64,000 nucleotides of DNA from Petrosia ficiformis (taxonomy: Eukaryota > Porifera > Demospongiae > Haplosclerida > Petrosiidae): positions 25,843,466 to 25,907,465 of the forward strand of contig OX345636.1 of assembly GCA_947044365.1 (NCBI GenBank), written 5' to 3'. The position numbers and the translations under genes were made by a program. Under the pieces are notes generated by a model. The model was not told where the DNA came from, searched no databases, and saw only the letters and a list, made by a program, of their open reading frames with translations. Below are positions 32,525 through 42,379 of this stretch, one piece after another; positions within the stretch are counted from its first letter, which is position 1; each line of letters begins with the position of its first letter.

Positions 32525-33041
32525 TAGTCAGGCAGAGCCTGACCCTTGCTAGAGGAGGAGGGTCAGGACCGGAGCATACACGCGAGTTGTTCTTGCTGCA
32601 GAATTTCTGCAGTGACGTCACATAATGAAATTTTGTTATAACGCCCACTATAATTATCAAAATATGGTTGACGAGTTAATTGAAAGTGCTGCAGAGAGGC
32701 TTGGGTGTGTTTTGAAGGAAGAGCAAAGGAAAGTTGTGTCTAGTTTTGTTAGTGGTGAAGATGTATTACCGACTGGGTATGGTAAATCATTGTGCTATAT
32801 ATGTTTACCAGAGATTTTTGATGGATTAAGAGAAGATAGTTTGTGGTCAAACCTTTAGTAGCAATAGCGAAAGATCAGGCAAGTGTATTCATTTTGTAGT
32901 ATAACTGATATTGTTAATAGTTGTTAATAGTGAACTCAGCAACTCAGCCCCACCTAAAGCCGTACAAGTTATAGAACAACTCGTGTGTATGCTCCGGTCC
33001 TGACCCTCCTCCTTCAGCAAGGGTCAGGCTCCGCCTGACTA
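32525..33041 (+). mobile_element. RecQ-bearing TIR element R1, 517 bp
   Basis: Terminal inverted repeats of about 70 bp start TAGTCAGGC and hold GAGCCTGACCCTTGCT then GGGTCAGGACCGGAGCATAC. Exact 9-bp duplications, GGTAAGACA, lie at 32516-32524 and 33042-33050. Each repeat can fold on itself (CCTGACCC with GGGTCAGG). Inside, on plus, is the start of a RecQ-like helicase. It is nested in MITE M1; the uninterrupted target is seen in M2 at about 41955 (GACTGGTAAAACATTTG). Confidence 0.88.
32664..32880 (+). pseudogene. RecQ-like helicase N-terminal fragment (in R1)
   Basis: It starts MVDELIESAAERLGCVLKEE, then QRKVVSSFVSGEDVLPTGYG and KSLCYICLPEIF. This gives the RecQ order: a motif-0-like QRKVV, then Walker A LPTGYGKS. 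After a one-base shift near 32840, VVKPLVAIAKDQ corresponds to helicase motif Ia, and GCAAGT follows as a possible donor. The fragment lacks DEAH and all later motifs, so no helicase can be made. RecQ enzymes unwind DNA 3'-5'. Confidence 0.7.
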
Positions 33042-33750
33042 GGTAAGACATTGGTGAAGCTTTTTATGTAATAAAATAGTGATCACCCAAATAATTCAGA
33101 ACTGTCTACTTTTGATCATATCTCCAAATTAAATTTTGTCAGCAATGCCTGGTTTTCGTGTAGACGGTCACATATGTTTATATTTATTGATGAAACAGGA
33201 ACAGACTATAGAAATAGTATGGATATAGTCTTCTAGGGAATACTCCTACAACACATGAGTTTGTGATTAGAGGTGAAATGATTTCTGCCATTGCATGCAT
33301 GTCATCGTATGGTTTACTTGATGTTCAAATGTTTAGAGGAACGTCTAATGGAGACATTTTTAATGATTTTATACAAGCACAGCTCATACCACACATAATG
33401 CCTTATAATGGCGTTAATTCTCACTCAGTTGTTATACTTGATAATAATTATTGTTCAATACATCATGTTCCAGAAGTTATTAAGTCCATTGAAGATGTTG
33501 GTGCTCTCCTTATATTTCTACCACCATATTCAGCAGACTTAAATCCCATAGAGGAGATGTTTTCAAAAGTGAAGTATCAACATAAAACAAATGCTCTAGA
33601 ACTTACAAATTTTACAGACTTAAAAACACTTTTGTTATCAAGTTTTGCAAGCATTACAAGAGAGGATTGTATCAGTTATATTTTAATCATTGTGGTACTT
33701 ATTGATTACCAGTCCGTTAATCATTGAAACAAAACAATAACTATGAATAA

Positions 33751-34620
33751 TCATTTATTAATGATGTTTTCTTTTTGTTCTGTATATTCATTTTCATTCA
33801 ATATTCCATCTTCTAATAGTTGTTGCAGATACCTTAATTGCTCAAAATGTTTCATCCGCAACTCTACACACATCATGGGAGATATATTTGTTGTTGTCAA
33901 GGTTGATGGAGATGAGACAGGCTTTTCCACATTAACAGCCTTAGTGAATGCCACAGCTGCACTTGTTAGTGCATCATATATATTATCTTTTTTAGGTTTC
34001 TTACAAACATTGCCAGAAAAGGCAGGAATATCTGAAGGAATCTCATAATCCTCATGGAGACCAGAAGCAATCATTCTTGCCCAAAGACAAAATCTAGGGT
34101 TGTCTAATTCTCTCTCATGGTTTTCCTTCAGACTCTGGTATATACTTTCAACTTGTTCCTCTTTTTCTTTTTGTGTTGTACTCGTTAGAACAGAATCACA
34201 TTTCTTATGTTTAGTTGTTTTTGCATCAGATCTCCCATCACACCACAAAACAATCTCTCCACCAGATGGATGTTAAGTCATCAACACTAACAAGCCAGAC
34301 CTTGGAATGCTGTGCACCATCATAATATCCAATGTTACCAGGTACCTAACCTTTAAATTCATCAATTAATTTCATTTTTATAGCAGAAACTGACTCAAAT
34401 TCGGAAATGAAATGGTGGAGTTCTCGAACAATTATGTCACCTTTCTTCGTTGGATTTATAATCTTGACTTTATACGAATATGAAGTAGGCTGTGTAAATA
34501 ATAACAATTATATATATATACCAAACTGGGGTAATTTCGTTCTATTATTTCACTAACCGTCTGGCTGGATGTTTGAGCGCATAGAACTTAGTACAGAAAT
34601 GTCCAATTCCAGTTGAACTT
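33751..34620 (-). pseudogene. Unrecognised transposon-associated protein, broken
   Basis: A first exon piece (about 34620-34560) gives ELDISVLSSMRSNIQPDG before GTTAGT. Exon 2 starts after TTTACACAG near 34496: SYKVKIINPTKKGDIIVREL, with IKMKLIDEFKG, an in-frame TAG near 34349, then GNIGYYDGAQHSKVWLVSVD. A frameshift near 34260 leads to WCDGRSDAKTTKHKKC, a charged linker, RFCLWARMIASGLHEDYEIP and a C-terminal DALTSAAVAFTKAV. The N-terminal part looks like a small beta-grasp (PB1-like) domain; that is a guess. The gene ends 24 bp from the stop of the IS630-like transposase and converges on it, so the two may once have shared an element. R2 sits at its 5' edge. Confidence 0.45.
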
Positions 34621-35189
34621 TAGTCTGGGGACCCGCCCCTTCACAACGAGGAAGGGTCTGGCAACATGCGTATTCACAAGTTGTCACCGTAGCAGGATTT
34701 CTGCTACGCTTTGATCTAACCGATCAGGGGCGTGTGCTTTTAGTTAAATGGATATAAGATATTATCAAGCAGGCTGGGAAACATCTGGGATACGATTCTA
34801 TCAAGCCAGAACAGCTAAAAGTTGTTTTACACTTCTTAAAAGGAAAAGATTGTTTTGTTATTTTACCAACTGGATATGGTAAAAGCCTTTGTTTTGCCCT
34901 TCTTCCACTTGTATTCAACACATTGAGAAGTACCAGTTCCTCCATTGTAATTTTTGTGACTCCCTTAATATCTATAATGCAAAGCATGGTTGAAGAATAC
35001 CAGTCTCGAGGTCTGAGGGCTGGCTGCGTAAGTAGGAACGCCATACGTGCATGTGCATACACGTGTTAATTAAAAAATTTTAATAAGTTTACATAATTAT
35101 ACAACCATAATTAAAAATTCTTCAAATTCCACTGTGACAACTTGTGAATACGCATGTTGCCAGACCCTTCCTGGCGGGTCCCCAGACTA
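34621..35189 (+). mobile_element. RecQ-bearing TIR element R2, 569 bp
   Basis: The ends are TAGTCTGGGGACCCGCC and the inverse. The repeat extends through CTGGCAACATGCGTATTCAC and AAGTTGTCAC. Flanking 9-bp repeats are GTTGAACTT (34612-34620) and GTTGGACTT (35190-35198), 8 of 9 identical. The interior, on plus, carries a RecQ-like helicase start. GACCC and GGGTC words within each terminal repeat allow it to fold, as in R1 and R3. Confidence 0.85.
34748..35030 (+). pseudogene. RecQ-like helicase N-terminal fragment (in R2)
   Basis: After ATGGATATA and a one-base shift the frame reads DIIKQAGKHLGYDSIKPEQL, KVVLHFLKGKDCFVILPTGY and GKSLCFALLPLVF, then IVIFVTPLISIMQSMVEEY. These are motif 0 (KPEQL), Walker A (LPTGYGKS) and motif Ia (VTPLISIMQ) of RecQ-like helicases. 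The fragment ends in GLRAGCVS shortly before the right terminal repeat. The sequence is clearly homologous to, but well diverged from, the fragments in R1 and R3. Confidence 0.75.
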
Positions 35190-35569
35190 GTTGGACTTAC
35201 AGTTTTCAAAAGAGCAATTACTGCTCTATTTAACAGTATATATTTCAAAATTACTATTCTTATAATTTTACAATCAAGTGACTTTTAGTCACATGGTACA
35301 TTTTGGCGTGTTAAGTGGGGTAATTTAGGATTTCCTTGCAGTTCTGACTTTTTTTGGAGTGCTATGGTACAAAAGGTTAGTAGATAATATAATAATAGTA
35401 TATATAACATATTGTTATGAATATACAAATATATATATAATTATATATAATTCTTTAGGATGAGTAGAATGCTTTGAATATGAATAGATATCAGTGGTCC
35501 ATAAATACAAATTAACAACAAATAAATGTCTCTTCATTGAGGTTATCGTCTGATACCCAGCACAGGAGG

Positions 35570-37234
35570 CATGTGACCATGTGCTACAAACATCACATTC
35601 AATCCAGATCTCTGGGTCGTCTGGATCATTTTCATTCCATATAGCCTCACACAACACACAATGATTAGTTTTTGTTTCTGTTATTGTTTTTATATGTTTT
35701 GGTTTTGTGCTTACAACTTCTTGCTTTCTTTTTCTTTCTGCTTTTTCTTCTTCTCTTCCCTTTCTTTCTTTTTTTCTCAACCTCTTGAAGTATTCATTTC
35801 CTTTTCTTTCTCAACTTCTTGAAGTATCTTCAGAGCTTCGTCACTGGTTAGGCTCTGGCCAATTCCTACTAACTGTTTTCTTTTCCCTCCTTTAGATCTT
35901 TGCGGTGTTGCTGGTTTCAAGATGTCACTTAAAACATCTCTGAGAGTGGTGATGGATGATCCAGACAAAGGAGTTGATGAAGGTGTGGATTTTTCATTTG
36001 TCGTTGGATTCACAGATGTGCAGGGAGGAGTAGATTGTACCAAACTGATAGAAGAAGTGAGTGATGAATTAGAAGGAGGAATTGGATGTTCAGGAGTTTC
36101 GTTCCCTTCACCAGTCTTGTTGATGTCATATGGTAGTGATGATCTAGGTGATATTGCATTTGGATTAAACGGTATTATCCCTGTTTTCCTAAAACCTGCT
36201 ATGCCATATTCTCTTTTGTATCCCTTTTTCCAAACAAGCAAGGGAAATCCCGTTTAGTTACCACTCGTCGCTGCCTCCTTTTAAAATCCTGTACTACCTT
36301 GTACCAGGCAGACTTTGAGTGGTTTTAAAACGGCCACATCAAGTGGTTGGAGTAAGTGAGTACAGTGTGATGGTAACTTTAAGGAGATGGATTCCGTTTG
36401 TCTTAGCTAAATGACAAACATTATATGTAATATGGGAACTGTGCCCATCCAAGATTAACAAGATTAGTTTTTATCAGGAAGTGATGGTATAAAAAGTGAA
36501 GTAAACCACTCTTGAAATGATTAACATGTCATCCAGCCATTGGTACTGACTGCATACCGGCGCCAATAGGTCCACCTTGGGTGTGATCGGACATCAACTT
36601 TGTACCTGTATATATAATATAAGGAGGAAGAAACACAGCATTGAACTGTAATGTTCTCCCTACCAGAACCTGCAATAAGACATTGTGGTGATTTTGTACC
36701 ATGAGGGGCAAGTACCTTCCCTGGTTTCCCGACTAATGGGAAACCTGATTCATCCACATTAAAAATTTGATCAGGATTATGATGAAGATCGAGTTTGTCT
36801 AATACAGGTTTTAAAGTGTGGTTAAACCACTGATCCATTGTGTGTGGTGTTGCCGCTTTAGCCGGATATATTTGAAGAGCTTGTGGGATACGTTCAGTTA
36901 GTTCGGGGTGCCGTTTCTTAAAACCATACCACCAATCATTTCCTGGTATTCCATCAACAAATGGATTCTTCCTTTTTTGTGACTTACAAAAACTCTCTAC
37001 AATACTTGTTACTTCATTTCTAGTTATTCCATACCCCCACTCGACCATTAAATTTATTGCTTCAATAATCTCTGACTCTTCATTCTCTGTCAATACAGTA
37101 GGTCTTCCTATCTTTAACTTACGATCGGTGTTTCGTCTACAATAATCTTGCAGTGTTTGTTTTGGGATGTTATATCGTTTAGTTGCTTCATAGATTGTTA
37201 TCCCTTCCTTGACAGCAAACACAGCATTCTTCAA
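35570..37234 (-). pseudogene. pogo/Tigger-like transposase with C-terminal PHD finger
   Basis: In minus-strand order: a psq-type helix-turn-helix (AVKEGITIYEATKRYNIPKQ, TLQDYCRR), then a Tc5-type DNA-binding segment (FKKRHPELTERIPQAL). The DDE_1 catalytic core follows, with IFNVDESGFPLVGKPGKVLA and, after 36600, LDGHSSHITYNVCHLAKTNG and LPSHCTHLLQPLDVAVLKPL. A one-base frameshift near 36305 leads to VVQDFKRRQRRVVTKRD and FRKTGIIPFNPNAI. A Ser/Thr-rich linker follows, then a PHD finger (CVLCEAIWNENDPDDPEIWI, ECDVCSTWSHASC) near 35650-35570. The start is uncertain, because upstream sequence ends at the Tc1 insertion 55 bp away. A further frame change near 36600 fits an intron or lesion. A PHD finger suggests chromatin targeting; that is inference. 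Confidence 0.75.
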
Positions 37235-37501
37235 ATCCTTTTGTATACTCTTTTGTATACTCTTGGCATGCTGTACATTATATATTATATACAGTAGTTC
37301 TCAAAAAAAAAGTTCACGTTTCGTATTTGTTCTACGTTTGTAGTACTAAAAAACACCGTCCGTAGTTTGACTGTTTTGTTGAGACGCAAATAAATCGTTC
37401 ATACAGAAATAATTCGTTTCAACGGAAATAACCCGGTCCCATGGAAACTACGCATGCGCAATGTCATTGTAAGTTTGCAGTTTAATTTTGTGTATAAGAA
37501 A

Positions 37502-38474
37502 ATGGTTTACAGTGTTCTATGTTAAAGAACAGATTCTTATTTTAGCTACACAAGGCTTTAAGCCACTTACAATTCAGAAAATACTTGCTGAAAAGAGATT
37601 CTATGTTACCAGGGAAGGTGTTCACAAGTTTATTACGAAATTCAACGAGTCAGGACGCCCGGGTTCTGGTCGCCCTTCCAAGACTACTCTAGAAGTTAAA
37701 CGTGTGGTAGAGGAACAAATGAGACTGGATGACGAAACAACAGCCAACCAACTTCATGCTCTCTTGAATGCCAAGGGATACTTTTTATCTATACATACCA
37801 TCTTCCGATGTAGGTCAGCTTTGGGTTGGACCTTTCGTGGCAGTGCCTACTGTCAACTAATCAGGCATGTTAATAAGGAGAAGCGTTTGGAATGGGCTCA
37901 GAAATACAAGGATGATTCATTTGCTGATGTTATATACACTGATGAATGTACAGTGCAATTAGAGTCACATAGGAGATTTTGTTGCAGAAAGAAGGGAGAA
38001 GCTCCGAGGCCAAAGCATCCTGTTAAGGTACATGTCTGGGCTGGAATCAGTTTACGAGGAAGTACTGGTATATGCATTTTTGATGGTATCATGGACCAAA
38101 TCTTATATATTTCTATTTTACAAGAAACTCTGTTGCCTTTCATTCAGTCAGTATATCCTGATGGACATCGTTTTATGGCAGACAACGATCCCAAACATAC
38201 ATCTAAAGCAGCTCAGCAGTTTTTAGAAATTAATGATATCTATTGGTGGAGGACACCAGCAGAGTCGCCTGATCTCAACCCCATTGAGAATCTTTGGCAT
38301 GAGCTTAAAGAATATATTAGAAGAGATGTTAAGCCAAAGACGAAAGAGAAGCTTATTATAGGGATTCAGGATTTTTGGAAAACTGTTACTACTTCTAAAT
38401 GTGCAAAGTATATACTGCACCTCAAGAAAGTAATACCAAAAGTAATAGAATTAAAAGATGCCACTGGATACTGA
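37502..38474 (+). CDS. Tc1-family transposase, nearly intact
   Basis: This is a DD34E cut-and-paste transposase. The likely start is ATG at 37502 (MVYSV). One extra base near 37515 shifts the frame into the long open one (YVKEQILILATQGFKPLTIQ), which then runs uninterrupted to TGA. An N-terminal paired-type helix-turn-helix has FYVTREGVHKFITKF and GSGRPSKTT, a Tc1 HTH linker motif. The catalytic residues are the D in VIYTDECTVQLE, the D in FMADNDPKHTSKAAQ and the E in SPDLNPIENLWHELK, with the usual spacing. The only visible lesion is the N-terminal indel. If initiation occurred downstream, or the indel is an assembly error, the enzyme could be whole. It converges on the BEN gene. Confidence 0.85.
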
Positions 38475-38561
38475 ATTAGTTTTTTTTTTTTCTCAAAAGG
38501 TTTTTTTAAAAACCACCAAAATACAAAAGATTTCTTACCTTAATTGTAGCTACATGTAATT

Positions 38562-38700
38562 AGGGCTGAGACAATTTCGATTTTGAAAATTTTGTTGATT
38601 ATCAATTACAAGTCGATTATGTTAATTAATTCCAGAAGACATACTTTTCAAGCATTCAAACAGCATATAATATAGTGTATCTGAACCTTAATTAAATTAA
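38562..38700. repeat. Truncated end of the TAGGGCTGRGA hAT-MITE family
   Basis: TTAGGGCTGAGACAATTTCGA followed by GATTATCAATTACAAGTCGA resembles the left part of the MITE at 12135-12427. No matching right end or target duplication was found. Confidence 0.45.
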
Positions 38701-38848
38701 TGTAGTACATGTATATAATAAGTCATACATAATAATTGTAGCAGGTATGCTATTGAAATAAGTGATACATAATAATTGTAGCAGGAATGCTACTGAAATC
38801 ACAGCCTACAGTATAGTGATAGATTTTTGTTGGTCGTTTCTCAACCAT

Positions 38849-41112
38849 TTACTGACCAACAGAATTAACGTACTGCGACCAAACTTTTGACTCAAATTCT
38901 AACGGATTTGACCAAAACATGGGATACAGAGAAAAAATGTTCTGCTTCAACTGATTAAGCTCTTGAAGAGGCAAAGAAGGGAAAGTGTGACAGCCCATCA
39001 CTGTGCATCTGATTAGCACATCCTCTCCAAAGAAAGATTCTTTAGCCAATTTCACTGCAAGCTTTCCAAAGGAGTGACGAAGCTTTGGATATTTTTTAAT
39101 TACAATGTCAGATGACAGTAAATTCTCTTTTTTGATTTCCGAGCTTGGTAGTGCAACACTCCTTTCATTAAATTTCTTCCCTTTAATAGGAAAACAACTG
39201 GCATTCATCACGACTGGAGATTGTTGTTGAGGATGTACGCATGTAGTTGGTGGTGAATACTGCTGAATAGGCATCACAGGTAAGTTATAAGGATATGTTT
39301 CTAGATTGTAGAGTGGTTGATGTTGATAGTTTGGAACAATTGAAGGCGTTATAGGATCAGGTAAAGGTGTAACACATCATCATCAGAGTCTTCATCCCAA
39401 AAACTTGACTGATACTGCAAGTCAGGTTGAGGAACACTGGTTGCTGGAGTTTTAGATTTGACTACAGTCTCTAACTTCTCAATTCTTTTCAGAGTGGTAG
39501 ATAGTAGTTCTTCTTGTGTGCAGAGTCTTGCTTGTAGATCCTCAATCGTTACCTCTATAAGTAGGGGATCTAGAGAAAAACCAAATTATTATCAGGGTTT
39601 AATCTAGACATATGTCCTTGAGGGGGCAAAATAAATAATTGTAGAAACTTAGGGGGGGGGGGGCAGGATAGGGATGTAGCAGTGTACTATGAAGTTGATA
39701 TATCAGTTTAAATGAGATATTAATTTTATTGTGCTCTTTTTGGAAACCCTATTACGTAGTACTGTATGATATAATAGAATTTTTAATGATATCTTTGGTA
39801 ATGGTGTGGGGGAGCATTTGCCCCCCCCCCCCGCTGGATTAAACCCCGATTATAATTATGCATGTTATTATCTCTCCTCTTTCTCACCCTTTTCTTACCG
39901 GAGTCGGAGATATCACTTTCTTCTAGAGATGAATCTGGACATATGGCTGTATCTTGACTTGTGTTACTTTCATTTATGGCTATATCATCTTTGTTTTTTA
40001 TCAGCATGGTGTGTTACAACGATAATTGTTTCTTTGGGCTTCTCCTTGCCTGAAAAGTAATAAATGATAATATTAAGTAATAATTAAAGGAATATAGCTA
40101 ACCAGATTTTTCCTTATTCTTGACAGTTTTATTTTTCGTCTTTATTTTCTTTTCACTTGAGACTTCTATGTTTTCTTTGTTAGAGGTGTCAAAGGCAAGT
40201 TTTTTTTTGTGCTTGGTTTTGTACTGAACTGATAATTCCTTTCGTTTACAATTAATGTCCTTTAAATTTACACATCTGCCATCTTTATCTTTTCCTTCAT
40301 TTGATTGGCTCTCTTCCATACTTTCTTCTGTAAAATCAAAATACAATATATAGTTATTATAAATTTGATTTAGTCTTTATGGATTACCAATTTCTGAACT
40401 CCCACACTTCAAAAATTTCTCCTCAGCTATTTTCAAGGTTTCAGAATCTCCTATGTAATTGTAAAACCATTACACATTATTATAATTATGTAAAACTAAC
40501 ACTATATAATCATTCTTTATTCTTAATTAAAATAAATATAGACTAGAGTATATATGCCCTTTCCTTTGATGATAAATGACTCGAGGTTTTAATTGTCTAA
40601 ACTTTTATGGCTTAAAATAACTTGTTTACAGGTAGTGTTAACAGTATGCCTATATACATGTAGATTCTTCCAATTTAATTACAGCTACAACAAATTAACT
40701 AAAACATTATTAGACTAAAGGAGTCTTAGCTAAAAAGTTAAAAGGTAAAATTGGCTATTATAGTTACTATAATAGACTAATAGTTTTGTTACATTTGCCT
40801 TACTAATTACAAGTCTAAATTACTAATTATATTATTTACCAGTTGCTATTACTCTAGCTCCATAAACTTTGGATCTCTCCTTCACTCCACACTCAGCTCC
40901 TTCAATCACTTCTTTGCAATTCACGATACTGGTTTCTTTTACAATAGAAACAGCTTCATCATGAGGAAAGTAAACCAAAACCATTTGCACTGAAAAAATT
41001 TTGACATTAGACACTACGTTAACATAAAGCGAAGTATAAATTTACCTTTCTGACTCTTCTTCAGCATAGATCTCATTGCCATCCTCTTCTTTGCTTCGTC
41101 TCCTTGTTCAGC
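38849..41112 (-). pseudogene. BEN-domain protein gene inside the Tc1 element, six exons
   Basis: The exons are about 41112-41046 (AKKRMAMRSMLKKSQK), 40989-40840, 40452-40389, 40331-40105, 40051-39897 and 39570-38849, all with GT-AG borders. Exon 2 reads MVLVYFPHDEAVSIVKETSI, a short domain that often precedes BEN. Exons 4-5 are lysine-rich and acidic linker. The last exon has a coiled coil (DLQARLCTQEELLSTTLKRI), then a frameshift near 39380, a Pro-rich region and a BEN domain (FGKLAVKLAKESFFGEDVLI, FSLYPMFWSNPLEFES, VNSVGQ). BEN domains bind DNA or mediate contacts in chromatin factors and some viruses and transposons. The single frameshift is the only lesion I can see. A hAT MITE (39593-39848) lies in the last intron. 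Being between the Tc1 terminal repeats, the gene is part of the mobile unit. Confidence 0.7.
39593..39848. mobile_element. hAT-type MITE in BEN gene intron, 256 bp
   Basis: The ends are CAGGGTTTAATC and (inverted) CGGGGTTTAATC. Flanks ATTATTAT (39585-39592) and ATTATAAT (39849-39856) form an 8-bp duplication with one difference. Long homopolymer runs, G14 at 39650 and C14 at 39822, lie near the ends in inverted positions and would pair. Confidence 0.7.
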
Positions 41113-41670
41113 GTTCTCCACGTGTATTGAAAAACGAAGCGTATAATTAAACAATAAACGGTAATATTCCGTTTAAACTCTAAATAACAGTTTTTTTTTT
41201 AAATTTTAGTTGCAACGCAGTTTAGACTAATATTAACGGTAACACGGTGAGTACTACAAACGTAGAACGAATACGAAACGTGAACTTTTTTTTGAGAACT
41301 ACTGTATTTATATTTTAATGTTTTGACTATATGTTATTGATATGAATCTTATCTATTGAAATACCTTGTACTTATTCCAGGTTAGTAAGCATGTTTACTT
41401 TTGCGAAACAGTAGGTGAATTCCTGTTGTTAAATATATTATTATTTAGCTCTACTCAATGGTTCTTCTCATACGATGTAAGATCACGAAGAGCTCCAGAA
41501 GATGAGTGGGTGTTGGGGGTAAATTCGTGCGAATTTCCATATTCGCATACGTTTTACCTAGCACGAAATTACCCCAGTTAGCTATATATATATTACATAT
41601 ATATTATATATATATATGTATATTATATATATAAAATTATGTGATTATAGTATACTCCATACAAAGACAG

Positions 41671-42093
41671 CTATGCGAAAACCAGGCTTAGGTGACAAAA
41701 TTTCGAAATTGTTTTTTTGTTTTGCCTGATAGAGCATTAAATTAGGTCTAGAATGATATATTATACATGCCAATCATGTAAAAGAGAAAGCTACAGTGAC
41801 CGAGTTAACCATGGCAGTCACAAATACTTTATTTGGAGAAAAACGCAATTACATTAATTTTTTAACCATTAAAATTAATGATTAGCAATTTATTTAGCTG
41901 TGGCTAGCGAAGAACAGAAGGGTCTCTATGACTTGCTAAAGGTATCAGAAGACTGGTAAAACATTTGTGAAGCTTTTTATGTAATAAAATATTGATCGCC
42001 CAAATAATTCAGAACTGTCTACTTTCGATCATATCTCCAAATTATAATTTGTCACCAAAGTCTGGTTTTCGTGTAGACGGTCATATATATGTA
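41671..42093. mobile_element. TA-type MITE (copy M2)
   Basis: This is about 420 bp closely matching M1, including TGACCGAGTTAACCATGGCA and GATCATATCTCCAAATTA. The right end, GTGTAGACGGTCATA, is intact; the left end has lost most of its terminal repeat (only CGAAAACCAGG remains). It lacks the RecQ-bearing insertion of M1, so it serves as the empty-site control. Confidence 0.8.
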
Positions 42094-42379
42094 TATATAT
42101 TATTCATAATTATGATCACAGTAAAAACATACCACATTCTGGGTAGATGGAGATTGTGTACTGTTTAGTACTTGGATTACATTGTCACCACTGCACAATT
42201 CGAGAAGCTACAAATTGTTGCAGTTGAGCTATTCAACCATTTTCACAATTGACACTGTGTACATTCTCATTGGTCAATTACGTGCATGATTCTATTTCCG
42301 CAAACGTCTGTATTTCTGAGGGAGCATCTGGATGAGTAGGAAGCGAAGGTTTTAGCAATTCTCAAAAGAAATTAATGCT

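Larger units (their letters stand above)
32255..33172. mobile_element. TA-flanked MITE (copy M1), itself interrupted
   Basis: The ends are TGTGACCGTCTACGCGAAAA and the inverse, flanked by TA at 32253-32254 and 33173-33174. Removing it restores SIFSKNMFIFIDETG in the host transposase. The inner element at 32525-33041 plus one 9-bp duplication accounts for 526 bp, which leaves a 392-bp MITE. A second copy without that insertion lies at about 41671-42093 and gives the uninterrupted sequence. Confidence 0.85.
31804..33727 (+). pseudogene. IS630/Tc1-superfamily transposase, interrupted by nested insertions
   Basis: The N-terminal part (31804-32254) starts MTSYLPSRSSAYSSDLRWMI and has a helix-turn-helix with LGCSYEEVSKNLGVDISTVE. 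A frameshift near 32045 is followed by degraded text to DISIFSKN at 32250. The gene resumes at 33173 with MFIFIDETGTDYRN, the first catalytic D. It continues through RGTSNGDIFNDFIQ, then LDNNYCSIHH (second D; two codons, NY, appear added to the usual DNCSIHH), and PYSADLNPIEEMFSKVK with the catalytic E. The C-terminal block is open for 154 codons. The nested MITE (32255-33172) sits exactly between the halves. IS630-like transposases insert at TA. Confidence 0.8.
37292..41304 (+). mobile_element. Tc1-like transposon carrying a transposase and a BEN-domain gene, 4.0 kb
   Basis: Terminal inverted repeats of about 57 bp begin CAGTAGTTCTCAAAAAAAA and continue GTTCACGTTTCGTATT and CTACGTTTGTAGTACT. 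They match with one substitution and one A-run length change. TA borders lie at 37290-37291 and 41305-41306. Inside are a Tc1 transposase (plus, 37502-38474) and a BEN-domain gene (minus, 41112-38849) that converge. The element sits just upstream of the pogo transposase frame. Typical Tc1 elements are 1.2-2 kb with one gene, so the second gene makes this copy unusual. Confidence 0.85.
35314..41578 (-). mobile_element. pogo-like transposon with PHD-finger transposase, hosting a Tc1 element
   Basis: The left end, AGTGGGGTAATTT, is preceded by TA (35312-35313). The right end, inverted ACTGGGGTAATTTCG, is followed by TA (41579-41580). Removing the nested 4.0-kb Tc1 element leaves about 2.25 kb, a usual size for a pogo element. 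A second sequence almost identical to the right end (AACTGGGGTAATTTCG) lies at 34530. It matches better but has no adjacent TA, so the left border is not fully settled. Confidence 0.6.

Noticed and set aside
34530..34545. AACTGGGGTAATTTCG as left end of the pogo element
   Set aside because: Better sequence match than 35314, but there is no adjacent TA and it lies in the apparent intron of another gene. Kept only as an alternative.
39783..40060. Plus-strand frame MGEHLPPPPAGLNPDY...
   Set aside because: It spans a C14 run of a MITE and is antisense to a BEN gene exon.
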